This document shows, piece after piece, positions 4,262-5,410 of a DNA stretch of 5,410 bases (the first letter of the stretch is position 1; each line of letters opens with the position of its first letter). The DNA is from Bdellovibrionales bacterium. Lineage in GTDB: Bacteria; Bdellovibrionota; Bacteriovoracia; Bacteriovoracales; Bacteriovoracaceae. The stretch covers positions 1 to 5,410 of the forward strand of contig JAHFAA010000291.1 of the NCBI GenBank assembly GCA_023250775.1. Direction: 5' to 3'. Below the pieces are notes generated by a model, which had not been told where the DNA came from, ran no database searches, and saw nothing but the letters and a program-made list of their open reading frames with translations. Both the position numbers and the translations under genes were made by a program.

Positions 4262-5410
4262 GTGAAAATTATCTTAGTGATGATGAGCTGTGTTTTCATT
4301 TTTCTTCAGATTGCCCAAGGCGCTGATTTAGATTCGTTCGGGCAAAGATTTTTACTCAAAAGAAATGATGAAGGAATTCTCGTCGCGGTGATTGATCGAA
4401 GCCTTATTGGCATGACCAACAATTTAAAGGCCCGCGATTATATTCAAGGCACCATGGAAGAACTGATTCAAATGTCCATGGAGCTCAAAGCGCGCGGTAT
4501 AAAGAGCGGCTCACCTGCCCTGCTGAAAACTTTTCTTAATAAACCGGATGGCAATCGCGAAACCGCGCAGAAAATTCTGGCATCGCTCGATACCAAACAA
4601 CTTCAGGACCTGATGAATTATCCCGAGTGGAACAAAGTTTATGAATCCCTCGATCTAGAAATGAATGGCCTTGGCGAAATATATGCCACAGTAGCTTATC
4701 CCTCTCATCCCCTTTATTTTTATAAGACCCATGTTTTTGAAGGAATCGCCACAGGCATTGTCTCACTGATCAAAACGGTACTCCCCTATGGCGCCTGGCT
4801 TGATCTTGCCAATTACATGGCCAAAAGATTTATTGACCTGGTTCAGGAGAATCAGAAATTTCATAAGAATATCCTCCTATACTATGTGAGAAATTTTTCG
4901 GCAGAAGAATTAGGCGTCTCCGAATTAGAACGGCAAAGGATTCTGTCTTCACTCATGGATGATGAGATCGCACTCTACGCCGTCTGGGACGCATGGAGTG
5001 CTCATCGTGACTGGAATGGCTTTGGTGATAAGGCCTACGCAAAATCCCTAAAGAAAGTCGACAAAGGCATCACAAAATATGGCAAGAAATTTCGCTCTCT
5101 CGATCAGCAGTGGGGCGAGTATTTTTATCTTGCCACCACGAAGAAAGACAAACGCGTCGTCTTGAATTTTATGGACCCGGTTTATTATTTCACCCGCTAT
5201 CCAAGTGTCGGCATGTACCTGGACAAACGCTGGGCCAACATCGTCGAAAGATCAGTTTATGAGGTGGTTAAATTTGCGGTGCGCTTTTTACCTTGGGGTT
5301 TTGTGGGGACCATCGTCGATCCCTTGCTGAACATTCGCTACAAAAAGCAAATCGAACACGAAGGTGGCATGCTGGCCTTTCTCGAAGGAGCTGACGAAGA
5401 ATTTAATTTA
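4262..5410 (+). CDS. Secreted protein of unknown function with internal duplication, 5' part
   Basis: The GTG-initiated frame stays open for 383 codons to the right edge, so the C-terminus is missing. Residues 1-20 (MKIILVMMSCVFIFLQIAQG) form a Sec signal peptide with A-Q-G as a likely cleavage site. C10 lies inside the hydrophobic core and is not a convincing lipobox. I do not recognise the family. The mature part is rich in charged and aromatic residues, appears mostly helical (for example TMEELIQMSMELKARG at 64-79 and ERQRILSSLMDDEIALYAVW at 223-242), and lacks obvious metal-binding or catalytic motifs. Two stretches, about 140-182 and 307-351, align almost without gaps: both have an I/V-Y start, Y-P-S, a following Y-x-x-K, and about 19 residues later L-P-[YW]-G preceded by a hydrophobic helix. 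This indicates two copies of a unit about 168 residues apart, the second running off the window. It lies 98 nt downstream of the beta-helix gene on the same strand, so it may share its transcript. Coding status is strong; function is unknown. Confidence 0.85.
   Translation, partial: MKIILVMMSCVFIFLQIAQGADLDSFGQRFLLKRNDEGILVAVIDRSLIGMTNNLKARDYIQGTMEELIQMSMELKARGIKSGSPALLKTFLNKPDGNRETAQKILASLDTKQLQDLMNYPEWNKVYESLDLEMNGLGEIYATVAYPSHPLYFYKTHVFEGIATGIVSLIKTVLPYGAWLDLANYMAKRFIDLVQENQKFHKNILLYYVRNFSAEELGVSELERQRILSSLMDDEIALYAVWDAWSAHRDWNGFGDKAYAKSLKKVDKGITKYGKKFRSLDQQWGEYFYLATTKKDKRVVLNFMDPVYYFTRYPSVGMYLDKRWANIVERSVYEVVKFAVRFLPWGFVGTIVDPLLNIRYKKQIEHEGGMLAFLEGADEEFNL

Noticed and set aside
4262..4291. 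C10 in the signal peptide of the unknown protein as a lipoprotein site
   Set aside because: The residues before it (V-M-M-S) do not fit a lipobox, the hydrophobic core continues past it, and a signal peptidase I site follows at A-Q-G.
4536..4766. Minus-strand open frame of 76 codons
   Set aside because: It is fully antisense to the long GTG-started secreted protein, whose frame, ribosome binding site and signal peptide are consistent.

Overview
The window looks like chromosomal sequence from a Gram-negative bacterium of moderate GC content. Three of the six genes encode proteins with clear Sec signal peptides (an M23 peptidase, a beta-helix protein and an unrecognised protein). The other three are well-known cytoplasmic-type families: a PEBP protein and two small heat-shock proteins. 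The mix of small secreted proteins with a cell-wall peptidase suggests a Bdellovibrio-like or other delta-type proteobacterium. This is a weak inference from style, not from a marker gene. I see no mobile element, tRNA, rRNA or CRISPR array.

Layout: bases 1-405 (+) are the 3' part of a YbhB/YbcL-type PEBP gene that enters from the left edge. It meets tail-to-tail, with only 4 nt between stop codons, a minus-strand gene (410-1414) for a secreted M23/LytM zinc metallopeptidase. The last third of that protein is a very regular cysteine ladder. A 124-nt gap with a perfect 14-bp hairpin separates it from a minus-strand pair of small heat-shock genes (1952-2356 first, then 1539-1937). The 5' region of the pair carries a consensus-like sigma70 promoter, a palindrome across its -10, and a short UUUU/GGAG hairpin over the Shine-Dalgarno sequence that resembles a fourU RNA thermometer.

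A divergent, AT-rich intergenic region (2357-2546) leads to a plus-strand gene (2547-4163) for a secreted right-handed parallel beta-helix protein. After a 98-nt gap with a 7-bp palindrome comes a plus-strand GTG-start gene (4262 to beyond the right edge). It encodes a secreted protein I do not recognise, with an apparent internal duplication of about 168 residues.

The two Hsp20 proteins plausibly work together as holdases, and the leader suggests translation controlled by temperature. The M23, beta-helix and unknown proteins are all predicted to leave the cytoplasm, but nothing in the sequence ties them into one pathway. The most interesting points are the cysteine ladder, the putative RNA thermometer and the internally duplicated unknown protein.
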